Under the pieces are notes generated by a model. It made no database searches. It worked only from the letters and a program-made list of their open reading frames with translations, and had not been told where the DNA came from. The translations under genes were made by a program, and so were the position numbers. A DNA stretch of 64,000 nt from Hygrophila difformis (lineage: Eukaryota; Streptophyta; Magnoliopsida; Lamiales; Acanthaceae). This document shows, in pieces, positions 1-11,390 of the stretch (position 1 is its first letter; each line of letters opens with the position of its first letter). The DNA lies in the NCBI GenBank assembly GCA_030278955.1, contig JAOANR010000003.1, positions 53,602,902-53,666,901 of the forward strand, read 5' to 3'.

Positions 1-1489
1 AGAAAGAGGCCAAGCCAAGATTGATTAGATGGTTTTACTTTTACAGGAATTTGACATTGAAATTCGTGACAAAAAGGGAACAGAGAACTTAGTTGCTGAT
101 CATTTGAGTCGTATAATCACTGAACCTAACGAGATTCCTATTCGGGAATCCTTTCCTGATGAGCAACTTCTTTCTATCTCTGTTATTTCTCCTTGGTATG
201 CTGATATAGTCAATTTCTTGGTTACTAATGAATTTCCTACAGGTTGGCCTAAAGCAAAAAGAGACAAGCTTAAGAGTGATGCAAAATACTACATTTGGGA
301 TGATCCCTACCTTTGGAAACGTTGTGCTGATCAAGTTATTCGAAGGTGTGTTGATGAAGGTGAATTTCAATCCATTCTAGCATTTTGTCATTCCATGGCA
401 TGTGGTGGACATTTTGGACCTCAAAGAACTGCGAAGAAGGTGTTAGAAAGCGGATTCTTTTGGCCTACTCTATTCAAAGATGCATATATATTCTGTAAGT
501 CATGTGATAGATGTCAAAGAGTAGGTAATATTTCTTTCCGTAATCAAATGCCTCAAACTCCTATGATGTTTCTTGAAATATTTGATGTTTGGGGTATAGA
601 CTTTATGGGTCCTTTCCCTAATTCACATGGTTATTTGTATATCCTCTTGACTGTGGATTATGTGTCTAAATGGGTGGAAGCTAAAGCCACCCGGACTAAT
701 GATTCGAAAGTGGTTGCAGATTTCCTTAGGTCTAACATATTTGCTAGGTTTGGGATGCCAAGAGCCATTGTGAGTGATAGAGGGACTCATTTTTGCAACA
801 AGACCATCACAGCTCTTTTCAAGAAATATGGTGTTTTGCATAAAGTGTCAACCTCATATCATCCACAGACCAATGGACAAGCAGAAGTGTCAAACCGAGA
901 GATCAAGTCCATTTTAGAGAAAACGGTCCAACCAAATCGAAAAGATTGGAGCTTGAGATTAGATGATGCATTATGGGCCTACCGCACAGCTTACAAGACA
1001 CCAATAGGGATGTCACCCTATAGGTTGGTATTTGGGAAACCATGTCATCTACCTGTGGAGTTACAACACAAGGCATTTTGGGCGGTACAAAAGTGCAACA
1101 TGAATTTTCAAGAGGCCGGAATCCAAAGGAAATTGCAAATTCAAGAACTGGAAGAAATAAGAAATGAGGCATATGACAATGCTATGCTCTACAAGGAGAA
1201 AAATAAAGTCTTCCATGATCAACAAATTTCCAGAAAAAGTTTTGAAGTTGGCCAAAAAGTTCTTTTATATCATTCGAGACTTAAACTTTTTCCTGGTAAG
1301 TTACGTTCTAGATGGATTGGACCATTTGTTGTTACTAAAGTATTTTCCTATGGTGCAGTAGAGATTCAAAGCTTGAAGACGGAGAAGAAATTTGTTGTCA
1401 ATGGGCACCGTCTCAAACCATATTATGAGGGATTTCCAATTGAGCCTATAGAGTTGGTGTCCCTTGTTGATGCACAAATTGGAAGATAA
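1..1489 (+). pseudogene. pol: Ty3/gypsy (Athila-like) pol, 3' end: RNase H tail and integrase
   Basis: This is the C-terminal part of a retrotransposon polyprotein, cut by the window edge. The first ~30 residues are the end of RNase H, with the VADHLSRI motif. Next comes the H2C2 zinc-binding integrase N-domain (about residues 118-165, ending CKSCDRCQR) and then the integrase core. The core Asp, Asp and Glu are seen in [16 protein letters not shown] and [10 protein letters not shown]. The end is a GPF/Y-type C-domain ([10 protein letters not shown]). The long frame opens at an ATG at 29, but positions 3-32 read in another frame as the normal upstream RNase H (ending LIRW). The real protein therefore appears broken by a 1-bp deletion (TGGG to TGG) near 31-33. 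The stop is at 1487. A conserved post-pol stretch (GCGCTTCTTGGGAGGC) at about 1527 is typical, to my knowledge, of the Athila group. Confidence 0.9.
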
Positions 1490-2275
1490 ATTTGGAAGAA
1501 GTCTAGCTCAAGGACTTTAAACAAAGCGCTTCTTGGGAGGCAACCCAAGCAATTTAACTATTTTAATACTATATATTTTGCTATATTGATGAATATATTT
1601 TGGTTTAAATTTGATATCTAATAGTCTTTTGTCAATGATTTTGTAGATGTGAAGATGGAATTTGGGATCAAGAAACAAGTGGTGATGTGTGAAAGGGGAA
1701 TTCTCAGTGAAGAAGGCCATTGGTAGTTATGAGCATGATTAACTAGTATAAAAAATAAAAAAAAAATAAAAAAAAAAAAAAAAATTAAAATTAAAAAAAA
1801 AAATAAATAATTAAATAATAATATATATATATATATATAATTAATTAAGTTGAATTCAGGAAGGAACATACCTCTTAATTATGCTCATGCCCAAGATCAT
1901 GACAATTGCTATTTTGAAGGCCAAATTCCAGACTAGCAGGTAGCCCTTATTCATGGCCATGACCAAGTTGCATCTCCCAAGCTGTGAAAAAAAGGAGTTG
2001 AGACTTTATTTTCCAGAGAGGTACACATCCTTTATTCATGCCCATGATTAAGAACCACTTACCAAGCTGTTTTAAAGGCCAATTTTCAGCAAATTTAGTG
2101 CTCTCTAGTCATGCCCATGAACAAGACTGATTTGGCAAGCTGTTGCAAAATAAATTGAGAGGTAATTTCCAGAGAGCCACATAGCCCTTATTCATGCCCA
2201 TCCCTAATCCCTAAATGGTTTACTGAAACAAATACTCCCCACATCCCTCAACACAGCTATTTTCTTTCTCTCTCT
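1490..2275 (+). other. Non-coding spacer of the Athila-like element with degenerate repeats
   Basis: I see no gene here. The stretch holds A-rich and (TA)n low-complexity DNA at about 1748-1840. From about 1870 to 2200 there are degenerate repeats of roughly 100 bp, each carrying a CATGCCCATGA-like motif followed by an 'aagctgt' block (near 1950, 2035, 2110 and 2195). A related motif (TCATGGCCATGAC) lies inside the LTR near 6315, so the repeat belongs to the retroelement. Confidence 0.6.
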
Positions 2276-3221
2276 TTGGGTTCATCTTCACAACCCACCA
2301 TCCAACCTCTCCGGCCGACCACCCACCACCCGCCGCCGCCGGCCGGTCATTCCTCCGTCGCCGGAGCCCCACCGCCGGCAGCCTCCGACGCACCACCGCC
2401 CCTCAGTCGCGCCTCTCTCTCTTCTCCGGCCATCTTCGCCGCCGCACCAGCCCAACCTCGACCACCGCTCGCCGGAGCACCTAGCTCCAGCAGCCTCCGA
2501 CGAACGACGACGCTCACCCCTGCACAGCCACCACGCGCCACCCTCGCGAGACTCACAGCAGCCTCCGACCCATCCGCCGCCCTTCCGATCTCGACCGGAG
2601 CCCCTCGCCCAACGCCACCCACCTCGCCGGAACCCTAGAATCCCGCCGCCATCTCCCTCCACCGGAGCGCCTCTCTGCATCGCACCACCTCTCTAACGCC
2701 ACCACCTCGAGCTCCGCCGCCGGCCATCCGGAGCTGCCACGCCACCACCCGGAGTAGCCCTAGCTCCAGCAGCCTCGTCAACCCTTGAATCCCGCCGTCA
2801 CCTTCCCCCTGCTTCGCGAGCGCAGGGCCCTCTCGGCCACACCCCCACCACGCGCACCACACCTCCGCCTCCGCCTCTCTGTCTCGGTTCCCGAACCAGC
2901 GCCAACCACCTCCAGAACCACCAGCCCCTCTCTCCTCCGGCGCCTCTAGTCGTCGCCAACAGATCCGGCAGCCTCCACCTTCGCCGCCCTCGTCACCTCC
3001 GCCTTCGCGAGCGCCTGCCATCCCCGCCACTTCTCTCCCGTCGCCGGAACGCGCCGCCCCTCGGAACCCTCGCTGTCCGCGTCTCTGTCTAACCGGAGCG
3101 CCGCCGCCGGAGCACACACAGCTCCGCCGATCTCCGCCTCTCTCCTCCGCCGGAACCCTAGCGCCGCCGGACTCCGTTCTGGTTTGGCTGCTCCGGCCTC
3201 TCTTCACCTTTCACTATCCGG
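2276..3221 (+). other. GC-rich CCGCCGG leader upstream of the env-like ORF
   Basis: A CT-rich patch at about 2260-2275 is followed by about 900 bp of very GC-rich, C-strand-biased sequence with recurring CGCCGCCGG and CTCCGG blocks. Several frames stay open only because of the low AT content: 120 aa on plus and 190 aa on minus, all rich in Pro, Ala and Arg and without any domain. I read it as an untranslated leader exon of the downstream env-like transcript, ending at a possible splice donor (CCGG|GTAATC) at 3221/3222. Inference only; a captured host promoter or 5'-UTR is another possibility. Confidence 0.45.
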
Positions 3222-3602
3222 GTAATCTCATTTCAATTTTTGGAATTAATGAACTATGGTAATTGTTCCTTCTATGGTATATCTTGTCTGGTTGAATTGA
3301 AAGAAAAAAATATGCTCTAGATTTTCTGGATTTACCATGATATATTTGTGTCAATTGAATTTTCAAAGTTGAATATCCACTGTGATGTCTTGAGAATTGG
3401 TACTGTGAAAAGGGCAAATTGACATACTTTTTGTTGTTGGATTTGACAAAATTGGTGTTTTGTACAAGTGATGGTAGTTGGGAATCTGTCTCTATCTTTG
3501 TCATTTTGTGCAATTAGTGAGAATTAATTGAAAACCTGTCTTGTGCAAATTGTTTATTGTGTGTGGAGACTACTTTGTTGTGTGGTAATTTTCTGCGTGC
3601 AG
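3222..3602 (+). other. Putative intron in the leader of the env-like ORF
   Basis: The AT-rich stretch starts with GTAATC directly after the GC-rich leader and ends with a pyrimidine-containing acceptor (TTTTCTGCGTGCAG) at 3602, five bases before the ATG at 3608. The abrupt change from GC-rich to T-rich sequence fits a plant 5'-UTR intron. Athila-type env-like ORFs are thought to be made from spliced RNA. No transcript evidence is available here. Confidence 0.4.
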
Positions 3603-3607
3603 GACAC

Positions 3608-4485
3608 ATGGGTAAAGAAAAAGGAAAAGCTCAGGCCACTTCTTCAAAAAGTGGTACACAAATTGCCAAGTCCAAAAGCAACATTCGGAAAAAGAAAACC
3701 ACACCCCCAAACTTGATACCCACCATCTTTGTCCAAGGGCCTTCTACTTCTACAACTGGACAACGGTCACGTGCCAAGGCTAGGCAAATGGCGGTTGAAC
3801 AAACCATTGGAGGGTTCCTCAAATTCACAAAGGAGAAAGATCAAGAGAGGTATATTAAGTGTCAAGAGAGTAAAAGGAACATCATCACAGGAAAGAAGGC
3901 GCCAGTAATGTAGCCAAAGCAGGGCTATATGCATTGTGGGCAATGATATATAAAGTTCGTCTCAATTTTGCCTATTGGATTGCTATGGAATTTGCTACTG
4001 TTCTCACCACGAAAGGGAGGAATCTAATTCATGGCTCTTATATCACACATTTGGCACTTAATTTAGGCTTAATTTCTGATGTTTCTGATTCCTATCTTGC
4101 TTCTCTTTCATTGCACAAGGCATGCCTTCCAGCACCCCTTGACATCGCTTGCCTGAAGACATTGCAAGTGATTACAGCTGAAAAAGGGCAATTGTACTTC
4201 AATAACCAACCAATTTCAAGCACAGACACACCTTCCTCAAGCCGTGATGCACAACCACTTCTAACACTTCCAGCTCCTGCACATACTTCTCCATCGGAGA
4301 ATGACACTCCAAGCCCACCTTCCACCTACTTCCAGGCCCGATTTGATCAATTAAATGAGGAGTTAGCACAACAGAAGGAAGAGCTAAAGGGAGTGAAAGA
4401 AGAACTGAAGGAAATGAAAGATGCCCTCAAAGCTATTGTCCACCACTTCAACATACCACCACCACCACCCCCTGCTCGCCAGTGA
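3608..4485 (+). pseudogene. Athila-type 3' 'env-like' ORF, frameshifted
   Basis: Two frames encode one ORF downstream of pol. The first starts at ATG 3608 and runs to a TAG at 3911. The second is open from before 3900 to 4485, and reading it upstream gives a natural join (A-K-A-G-L-Y-A-L-W) within about 20 bp of 3890-3910, so a single-base indel broke the gene. The N-part is basic and rich in Lys and Ser. The middle part (RNLIHGSYITHLALNLGL) recalls the plant transposon ORF found 3' of Athila pol. The C-part is a charged coiled coil (about 4345-4440, repeated KEELK) followed by a Pro run. I see no signal peptide or transmembrane segment, so 'envelope' is a positional name only. The function is unknown. 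Confidence 0.6.
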
Positions 4486-5284
4486 GCCGCACCTTGGCAA
4501 CCCCACCGATTCCAGGGAAGTCCTATTCTCTTTACTCTTTTACATACATTGAGGACAATGTTGCATTTAGGTGTGGGGGAGGGAAATGGTATTGCTTGCA
4601 TTTTCTGTGAAAATTTTTAAAAAAAAAATTTTCAAGCTATTTTGTGTGGATTTTTGAGCAATTGATGTGAATACATGACTGAATTGAATCTATGAGGTTT
4701 AAGTTGACAAGTCTTTTGAATATGATTGATGATGTCTGGCATTGAACATGTGAAGCCAACTATTTTGTGAACCATGTGAGAATCTGAGCCTCTTTCCAAA
4801 ATGCTTGATTGTTTCTAAAAGAAAAATATACTTATCTCAAGCTTTTGGAAATTTCTTTCTTGTGTGAATTATGTGGTAATCATTTTGACATTCTAGAATT
4901 TGAATGATTATACATGTTGAACTTGCATTGATTGAATCCAATATTTTGAACATGATAAGGGCATTAGGATAAACCTTTTTAGCCTTCTTGTTGGCCTTAA
5001 CCCATATTTCTATCCCTAGTTTTCCACTTTGAGCCTTTTATCCATTTTCTTTGTTTATATATAACCCTTAGCCTATTAAGCCTTTTCTTTTTGTCATACC
5101 ATTGCTTTTGAACCCTAGTGATTGAAGTACTTTCATAAGTCATTATGGTTGAATTTTTGTGTTGGTTGCAAAATAAAATAAAAATAAAAAAAGAGCTTAG
5201 AAATTGGTTTGTGGGATTCTCAAGCTATTTTGTTGGATTTTTTTGTTGGAATGATTTGTGGAATCTTTGTATATGCATATTCCC

Positions 5285-5317
<33 letters not shown>

Positions 5318-6137
5318 AGCCCTTAAAAATAAATAAATAAATACAAGGGCAGTGGATGGATATAGCTTGACATGTGTTCCTCTGACCTTAGTGTTATGAA
5401 CATAGAGTTGAAGTTCCGTCTGCACTTTTCAGATTGTTGAATTCCTCTAATAAACATGTCTAAGCTATTGAAGCCCACGAGAAAAAAAAAAAAAAATAAA
5501 AATAAAAATAAAAATAAAAAAAAATAAAAAAAAATAAAAGGGGATATATGTTTGGCAAGTTTTGTTTTTGTTTTGGTTTATTGCTTGGGAAATTTTGGGA
5601 TTGTTTGGAAGTTGTATATAGGATGATCTTTTGGTTTGTTTATTTTGGAAAACCTTGGGAGGATAGAATAGAAGTAATTTTTGTTATTTTGAACCTCTTA
5701 GTTTTGTTTTGGTTTGGCAACCATGTTGTGCTATGAAGTTTTCTATGATGACTCTTTGGAAGTACTTGCATTCACTTTAGCCTTTCTATTCCCTTTTTCT
5801 TCCTACCCCAACCATGGCCCCGTTATAACCCTTTGTGAAAGACCCTTTGATTCTTAATATTGGATAATATATCTTTGCATAGTAAATGTGATTTTCATTC
5901 AAGCCTATGGGATTGTCATTTTGATTTATCACTTGAGTGCTTATTTGTTTAACCACACTTGATTTTGAGAGGAGTGTATACACTTTACCCATGGGAGGTT
6001 GTTGGCTTAATGTGTTTGATGTTGGATTAATTTGATTGTACTTGAATGGACTTGTTGATTTTAAACTCTCTATGATTTAATTTAGTTTCTTTTGACTCTA
6101 TGCTTGAGGGCAAGCATACTTTAGGTGTGGGGGAATT
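4486..6137 (+). other. Non-coding 3' region of the Athila-like element, with polypurine tracts
   Basis: No gene is seen. A PPT-like stretch (TTTAGGTGTGGGGGAGGG) lies at 4566-4583, and a second with the same core (TTTAGGTGTGGGGGAATT) at 6120-6137, directly before the LTR start TGATAATG. The second is placed as the functional polypurine tract. The first is an internal duplicate, comparable to the central PPTs of some retroelements. Long A runs occur at 5286-5317 and 5482-5538. Confidence 0.6.
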
Positions 6138-7566
6138 TGATAATGTGAATTTGTGCTTGATAATGATATATATTTTGGATGATTTTATGGTGGTTTTGGT
6201 ACCTCTTTACTCTTGTTGTGTTTGTTTTGTTGTTTGTAGGAAAATGGCATGGCAATGGAAAATTTTGAGCAAAGTGGAAAAGAAAGAAATAGACATGCAA
6301 CCATGACTTCCCTAGTCATGGCCATGACTAGGTAGAAGACCCAAGTCCATGTGCCCAAGCCATTACATAATTGAAGATAGGGACCATGCACAAGAGTAGG
6401 AGAAGAAAGATAAGAAAAAGAAAGGGACCATGCACAAGAGTAGGAGAAGAAAAGAAGGAAAAGAACAAAAATAATAGGAGAAGAAAAAAGAGAAAAGAAC
6501 AAAGATTGAAAGGGACATTTGAACAAAAAAAGCACAAATAAAAAGAGAAGAAGAAAGAAGAAGAGGGTGATCGGTGGAAACAAAAAAGAGAAAAGGAAAG
6601 AAGGAAGAAAAGAAAGAGAGGAGGAAGAAAGAAGAAGAAGAAGAAAGAAGGAGAGGAGGCCAAATCAAGTTCTCATCTTTCATATTCACAATTTGGTTGT
6701 ATCTCTTCTTTACTTTTATTTTCTCTTCTATGGATTTAGAGTAGCTTTTCATTTTCTCTAGTTTAAAGACTTGATTAAGAATGGCTTTGGAATTTGTGAG
6801 ATGATGTAATGTGTGAACTATAAAACTTGATGTTTGTTGATATTTATGCAATTCCTATATTTAGGGTTGATGATTATTAATTTGGATGAATGTTTTTGGA
6901 TCCAAATGTTTGTCTAGATTAATAGTTGAATGCCAATTTAATTTGGGTATCCGTAATTGTACTTGAATTGAATAGGTGGCAACCGGGTTGATTAGTTCCT
7001 TCCCGGGGAATTGTGTAATCAAATTGGAAATTACTCCGCGTAGGTAGTAATTGGTTTGAATCGGGCTTTTCTAAATTCTAATGCAATTGAACAATATTTT
7101 CTATGGGCGTACCTAGAAATGTTGATTTGATTAGGGATAATTAACGGGCGTACCTTAATTGTCTAATCTGTAAGGAAAAGTTGGTTGTCTAAGCGGACCT
7201 GACAACTATAACCGGTTTATTAACTTGTATCATGTTTATGCATCAATGATCTATTCCAATTGCCATTCCAAATCATTCTTTGAACTAGAGGCTTTTAATT
7301 CCATAAGTTAAAATCCAATATTTTTAATCTTGTGCTCTTGAACTCATCTTGGTATTTACTTGCTTGTGTATTTCTTTATTTTCTTAATTTTAATATCATA
7401 ATCTTGTGACAATGCTCAAACCCCCCTTTTTAACTATTGTATATATTATGAAAATGTTGCAATCCAATTCCTGAGGACTCGACCCTTGTCACTGCTATAC
7501 TATATCTATTTTGTACTTGGTGACATTGGAATTAATTTAATTTTGCAGCTACACGACAAGCTGTCA
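6138..7566 (+). repeat. 3' LTR of the Athila-like element (1429 bp)
   Basis: The LTR begins TGATAATGTG directly after the polypurine tract and ends CAAGCTGTCA, giving TG...CA ends. Its length fits Athila LTRs. It contains an almost pure purine tract at about 6370-6660. The last ~760 bp are repeated just downstream (7567-8324), which helps to fix the end. The matching 5' LTR lies outside the window. Confidence 0.75.
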
Positions 7567-8324
7567 TGTAATTTGTGAACTATGAAACTTGATGTTTGTT
7601 GGTATTTATGCAATTCCTATGTTTAAGGTTTACTATTGTTGAATTGGATGAATGTTTAGGGCCCAAATATTTGTCTAGTTTGATAATTGATTGCCAATTC
7701 AATTTGGGTATCCGTAATTGTACTTGAATTGGATAGGTGGTAACTGGGTTGATTAGTTCCTTCCCGGGGAATTGTATATAATCGAATTGTGAATTACTCC
7801 GCGTAGGTAGTAATTGGTTCGAATCAGGCTTTTCTAGATTATAATGCAATTGGACAACATCTTCTACGGGCGTACCTAGGAGTGTTAGTTTGATTAGGGG
7901 CAATTAACGGGCGTACCTTAATTGTCTAAACTGAAAGGAAAAGTTGGTTGTCTAAGCGGACCTGACAACTATAACTGGTTTATCAATAGGCACAATGTTT
8001 ATGCATCGATGATCTTATCCAAATGCCATTCCAAATCAATCTTTGAACTAGAGGTTTTTTTTAATTCCAATACTTTGTTTTAAATTTATGTTCTTGATCT
8101 CACTCATCATTTTCATAGTTTGTAGAATTATTTAGTTTTTAGTTTTTGTTATCATTTTCTTGTTCTCAAAATACCAAAACCCCCCCTTTTAATATTGTAT
8201 ATATTATGAGAATGTGGTATTCCAATCCCTGAGGACTCGACCCTTGTCACTGCTATACTATACTTATTTTGTGCTTGGTGACACAGGAATTAAATTATCT
8301 TTTGCACCTATACGACAAGCTGCC
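7567..8324 (+). repeat. Partial second copy of the same Athila-like LTR
   Basis: This 758-bp block matches about 6804-7566 along its length, including the 'tccttcccggggaattg' and 'ctgaggactcgaccc' blocks. It ends acgacaagctgcca and lacks the 5' half of the LTR. The simplest reading is that the left element inserted into the 3' LTR of a related older element, whose remainder lies left of the window. The predicted target duplication after 7566 is TGTAA. The end at 8324 abuts copia pol. Confidence 0.7.
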
Positions 8325-10997
8325 AAATTTTGGTATAAGTCTTGGTTATGGCATCTACGGTTTGGGCACTTAAATTTTGGAGGATTAGAGTTGTTATCAA
8401 GGAAGGAAATGGTAAGAGGATTACCATCCATCAAGCATCCCGACCAACTATGCGAAGGATGTATACTTGGGAAGCAAGCTAGAAGGCCATTCCCAAAGGA
8501 GTCAACCTCGCGAGCAAAAAAGCCGTTGGAGTTAATCCACGCCGATGTTTGTGGACCGATCAAGCCAAGTTCTCTAGGTAACAACAATTATTTCCTGCTC
8601 TTCATTGATGATTTCTCTAGAAAAACATGGGTGTATTTCTTGAAGCATAAATCAAAAGTATTTGAAGCCTTCAAGAAATTTAAAGCTGTCGTTGAAAAGG
8701 AGAGCGGACTAGAAATCAAATCCATGAGAACCGACCAAGGTGGTGAATTCACATCCAATGAGTTCATGGCGTATTGTGAAGCAAACGGGATCCGGAGGCC
8801 TCTCACTGTTCCAAGATCTCCTCAACAAAATGGTGTAGCAAAGAGGAAGAATAGAACCATAGTGGAGATGGCGCGCAGCATGTTGAAGACGAAGAATCTT
8901 CCAAAAGAATTTTGGGCAGAAGCAGTGGCATGCGCGGTGTACCTATCCAATCGATCTCCAACTCGAAGTGTATGGGGAAAGACTCCACAAGAAGCATGGA
9001 GTGGGAGAAAGCCCGGAATCGCTCATCTAAGAGTATTCGGGAGCAAAGCATATGCTCACGTGGCAGACGAGGCAAGAAGAAAGCTCGACGACAAGAGTGA
9101 GCCATACATATTCATCGGGTATGACTCTAACTCTAAAGGCTACAAGTTATTTAATCCTGATACAAAGAAAACTGTCATAAGTCGAGATGTGGAGTTTGAT
9201 GAGGAAGGAGCATGGGATTTTGGATCCAACATCAATAATTACAATTTCATTATTCCACAACTCGGAGACCAAGAAGAAGTTGAGCAAGTAGAAGAAGTTC
9301 AGGAAGAGCCAGTGACTCCACCTGCTTCACCAACGCAAGAAGCTAAAGACTCGCCACCATCGTTTTTGAATGAGAGAACTACATCACGAGTGAGGAGCCT
9401 CAATGAGATCTATGATGACACTGAAAGGTTAGAAGATCTCACACTTTTCTGCTTATTTGCTGATTGTGAACCATTAACCTTTGATGAGGCAGCACAAAGC
9501 AAAAGGTGGAGAAAGGCAATGGATGAGGAGATCAAATCCATAGAGAATAATAATACATGGGAGCTAGCAACATTGCCAAGAAATCACAAAGCAATTGGAG
9601 TCAAATGGGTGTTTAAGGCAAAAAAGAACTCTAAGGGAGAAATTGAGAGATACAAAGCAAGGCTCGTTGCTAAAGGATATAGTCAAAGAGCCGGAATTGA
9701 CTATGATGAGGTATTTGCTCCCGTGGCTCGCCTTGAAACTATAAGACTAATAATTTCTCTTGCAGCCCAGAATAGATGGAAAATCTACCAGATGGATGTC
9801 AAGTCAGCCTTTTTGAATGGAGTGATTGACAAAGAGATCTACATCAAGCAGCCACCAGGCTATGAGGTGAAAGGGCAAGAAGACAAAGTCTTGAAGATGA
9901 AAAAAGCTCTATACGGGTTAAAGCAAGCACCAAGGGCATGGAACAACAGAATTGACAAGTATTTGGAGGATAATGGTTTCACAAAATGCCCACATGAGCA
10001 TGCCCTTTACGTCAAAGTTAAAGGTGATGATATCTTAATTGTTTGTTTGTATGTAGACGATCTTATCTTCACCGGAAACAACCCAAAGTTGTTTGAAGAA
10101 TTCAAGAAGGCTATGACCAAAGAATTTGATATGACTGACATCGGGCTGATGGCGTACTACCTCGGTGTGGAGGTTAAGCAACTTGAGCATGGAGTCTTCC
10201 TTGCACAAGAAGGCTATACGAAGGAGATTCTTAAGAAGTTCAAGATGGAGAACTGCAAGCCAACAAACACTCCAATGGTGAATGGAAATAAATTATCCAA
10301 GCATGATGAAGGAGAAAAGGTAGATCCAACAATGTTCAAGAGCTTGGTTGGAAGCTTAAGGTACTTAACCTGCACAAGGCCAGATATTCTATATGCTACA
10401 GGGTTTGTGAGTCGCTTTATAGAGAATCCAACCACTACACACTTGAAGGCAGCAAAAAGAATTCTCAGATATCTCAAAGGTACACTCAACTATGGCCTAC
10501 TTTATTCAAGTACTAATAATTATCAGCTTGTTGGCTATAGTGATAGCGATTGGGCTGGAGACAATGATGATCGAAAGAGTACATGTGGGTTCGTATTCTT
10601 CATGGGAGGTACTGCATTCACTTGGATGTCAAAGAAGCAACCAATTGTGACATTATCTACGTGTGAAGCTGAGTATATAGCTGCCACTTCGAGTGTTTGT
10701 CATACTATCTGGCTAAGGAGTTTATTAAAAGAGCTTGGATGGCCACAAGAGGAGCCCACAAGGATTTATGTGGACAATAAGTCAGCGATTGCATTAGCAA
10801 AGAATCCAGTATTTCATAATCGGAGTAAGCACATCGACACTCGGTTCCACTACATTAGAGACTGCATTGCGAAGAAAGAAGTCCAAGTGGAGTATGTGAA
10901 GTCAAAAGATCAAGTCGCCGACATTTTCACTAAACCCCTCAAGTATGAAGTGTTTGCAAGACTCAGGAGCTCGCTTGGAATGCAAAATCAAGTTTAA
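8325..10997 (+). pseudogene. pol: Ty1/copia pol, 5' truncated, integrase Glu replaced by Lys
   Basis: Open reading continues from inside the LTR (8214), but copia homology starts at about 8325. Domains in order: gag-pre-integrase H-H-C-C (WHLRFGHLNFGG ... CEGC), integrase core (DVCGP, MRTDQGGEF), reverse transcriptase (YVDDLIFTG at about 10050) and RNase H (SDSDWAGD, STCEAEYIAA, SKHIDTRFHYI), stopping at TAA 10995. The integrase third acidic residue should be the Glu of NGVAERKN. Here it reads NGVAKRKN, with Lys codon AAG at 8841-8843, a single G-to-A change that should abolish strand transfer. Gag, protease, PBS and 5' LTR are absent. They may lie left of the window if the Athila-like elements inserted into this copy. 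Otherwise the frame is free of stops for about 890 codons. Confidence 0.9.
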
Positions 10998-11004
10998 GAG
11001 GGGG

Positions 11005-11339
11005 TGTTAGAATGTTAAACTTAATTTTGTAATAGATAATTCTAGAAGAAGACTTTAAGATAATAGTATGAAAATTCTAGAAGAATAAAGAGGAAGAGAA
11101 TATGATAGAAATTGATAGAGAATTCTAGAGATGTGTAGGAATGATCAAGAAAATATTTAAGAATTACTGTAATGTAATATTTGCTAGATTTATCTAGAAT
11201 TATCCATGCCTAGTATAAATAGGTGGTGGCATGGATCATTTTGTAACAACACAACAAGAAGAACAAGTGAGTTGAGTTGTAATAAAACTTTCTCAAGCAT
11301 CCTTCTCTTCTTTCAAACCTTTCAAGCTCCATATTAACA
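11005..11339 (+). repeat. 3' LTR of the truncated copia element (335 bp)
   Basis: A polypurine tract (AAGAGGGGG, 10996-11004) overlaps the pol stop and is followed at once by TGTTAGAATG. The LTR ends CCATATTAACA, so the ends are the inverted pair TGTTA...TAACA. A TATA box (AGTATAAATAGG) lies at 11212-11223, with likely transcription start about 30 bp further on. Confidence 0.85.
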
Positions 11340-11390
11340 CTTAGCCTCTAACCTCTCAAATATAAAACCATACGTCCACAAATATTTACA

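Noticed and set aside
2635..3207. 190-codon minus-strand frame rich in Gly, Arg and Glu
   Set aside because: It is the shadow of GC-rich leader DNA with few possible stop codons; composition-driven and without a domain.
6328..6851. Phe/Leu/Ser-rich minus-strand frames resembling membrane proteins
   Set aside because: They are the complement of the LTR purine tract; low complexity mimics hydrophobic segments.
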